DNA from: Bugula neritina
Lineage: Eukaryota > Bryozoa > Gymnolaemata > Cheilostomatida > Bugulidae
Reading direction: 5' to 3'
Length of the DNA: 64,000 nucleotides
Assembly: GCA_964035545.1 (NCBI GenBank)
Contig: OZ037768.1
Span: 5,261,241 to 5,325,240 of the forward strand
A program made the position numbers and the translations under genes. Under the pieces are notes generated by a model. The model saw only the letters and a program-made list of their open reading frames with translations, was not told the origin of the DNA and ran no database searches. Of this stretch, positions 63,801 through 64,000 are shown piece after piece (the first letter of the stretch is position 1; each line of letters starts with the position of its first letter).

Positions 63801-64000
63801 TATGAAATAGCCACCACTTGCTAAATTATTTAAATACCAAAAACTTACTTTTCTCAACATTTTTTTGGTATTGCTATTGAAGCAATCTATCGATCTTCAC
63901 TTGTATGTTTATATATGTTTTACTCAAGTCGATTGTAATTAATTTAAAATGTAATATCTTTCTGCTAAACGTCATGCATATCTTTGTGTTTAATTTTCAT
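57899..64000. other. Region upstream of the astacin gene without a confident gene
   Basis: Mostly A+T-rich. 58673-58870 is less A+T-rich and has a minus-strand open stretch (ending KTTVSVNLAGHEENRS before CAG|GTGATT) that could be an upstream or 5' UTR exon of the astacin gene or an old element; I cannot decide. The exon-like tandem pair near 61 kb is listed separately. 61240-61830 is again less A+T-rich, with short open frames on both strands and no recognised family. 61830-64000 shows nothing I can support. A hydrophobic 61-codon frame at 59517-59332 is probably chance. Confidence 0.4.
60881..61195 (+). other. Two tandem exon-like segments of an unknown gene (candidate duplicated exons)
   Basis: Segment A (60881-60950) and segment B (61129-61190) align over about 65 bases. 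Read on the plus strand in one frame both give V-x-G-A-R-x-S-T-A-S-S-x-F, ending LPPI. At least seven differences between them are synonymous third-position changes. Both have an acceptor-like (G)TTGYAG|GCGCRAG; A also has CTAG directly before it and a donor CCAATTG|GTAAAA, while B has TGCAAAG at that place. Some similarity continues on both sides, so a unit of roughly 250 bases was probably duplicated. In the phase set by A's donor, a further open stretch runs from 61274 (after TTTTGCAG) to a TGA at 61375. Family not recognised. Confidence 0.35.

Overview
This window is nuclear DNA of an animal. All recognisable genes are interrupted by GT-AG introns, codons follow the standard code, and the proteins are typical of Metazoa: a PAF-acetylhydrolase 1B catalytic subunit, Nemo-like kinase, a multi-EF-hand EFCAB6-like protein, an S6-kinase-related (RSKR/SGK494-type) kinase, and a large secreted astacin metalloprotease with many ShKT domains. 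The DNA is A+T-rich, introns run from under 100 bases to about 4 kb, and tRNA-derived SINEs and minisatellites sit in the introns. Astacin/ShKT proteins and moderately diverged NLK and RSKR fit an early-branching animal such as a sponge or cnidarian. That placement is inference; nothing here fixes the phylum.

Layout, left to right. (1) 1-238, minus: the first two coding exons of an unrecognised gene that leaves the window. It is head-to-head with (2) PAFAH1B2/3-like, plus, 1630-6031, five exons, with a degraded non-LTR retrotransposon in intron 1. (3) NLK, plus, 7916-22719, ten exons, including one intron with the signature of the minor (U12) spliceosome. (4) EFCAB6-like EF-hand protein, plus, 26358-36411, sixteen exons. 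(5) RSKR-like kinase, minus, 42842-37636, ten exons, convergent with (4); its intron 6 is mostly a 37-bp minisatellite whose unit repeats the exon-6 splice donor. (6) Astacin-EGF-ShKT(8)-TSP1-ShKT(6) metalloprotease, minus, 57898-46672, 23 exons, almost one domain per exon. (7) 57.9-64 kb has no confident gene, but holds two tandem exon-like segments near 61 kb whose differences look protein-constrained on the plus strand.

All exon models were built by hand from splice signals, codon phase and family similarity. Every internal junction is phase-consistent and each full model sums to a whole number of codons. The genes do not form an operon or pathway; they act separately in phospholipid/dynein-regulator biology, MAPK-like signalling, calcium binding, AGC-type kinase signalling and extracellular proteolysis. 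Transcription start sites and UTR exons cannot be fixed without RNA data.
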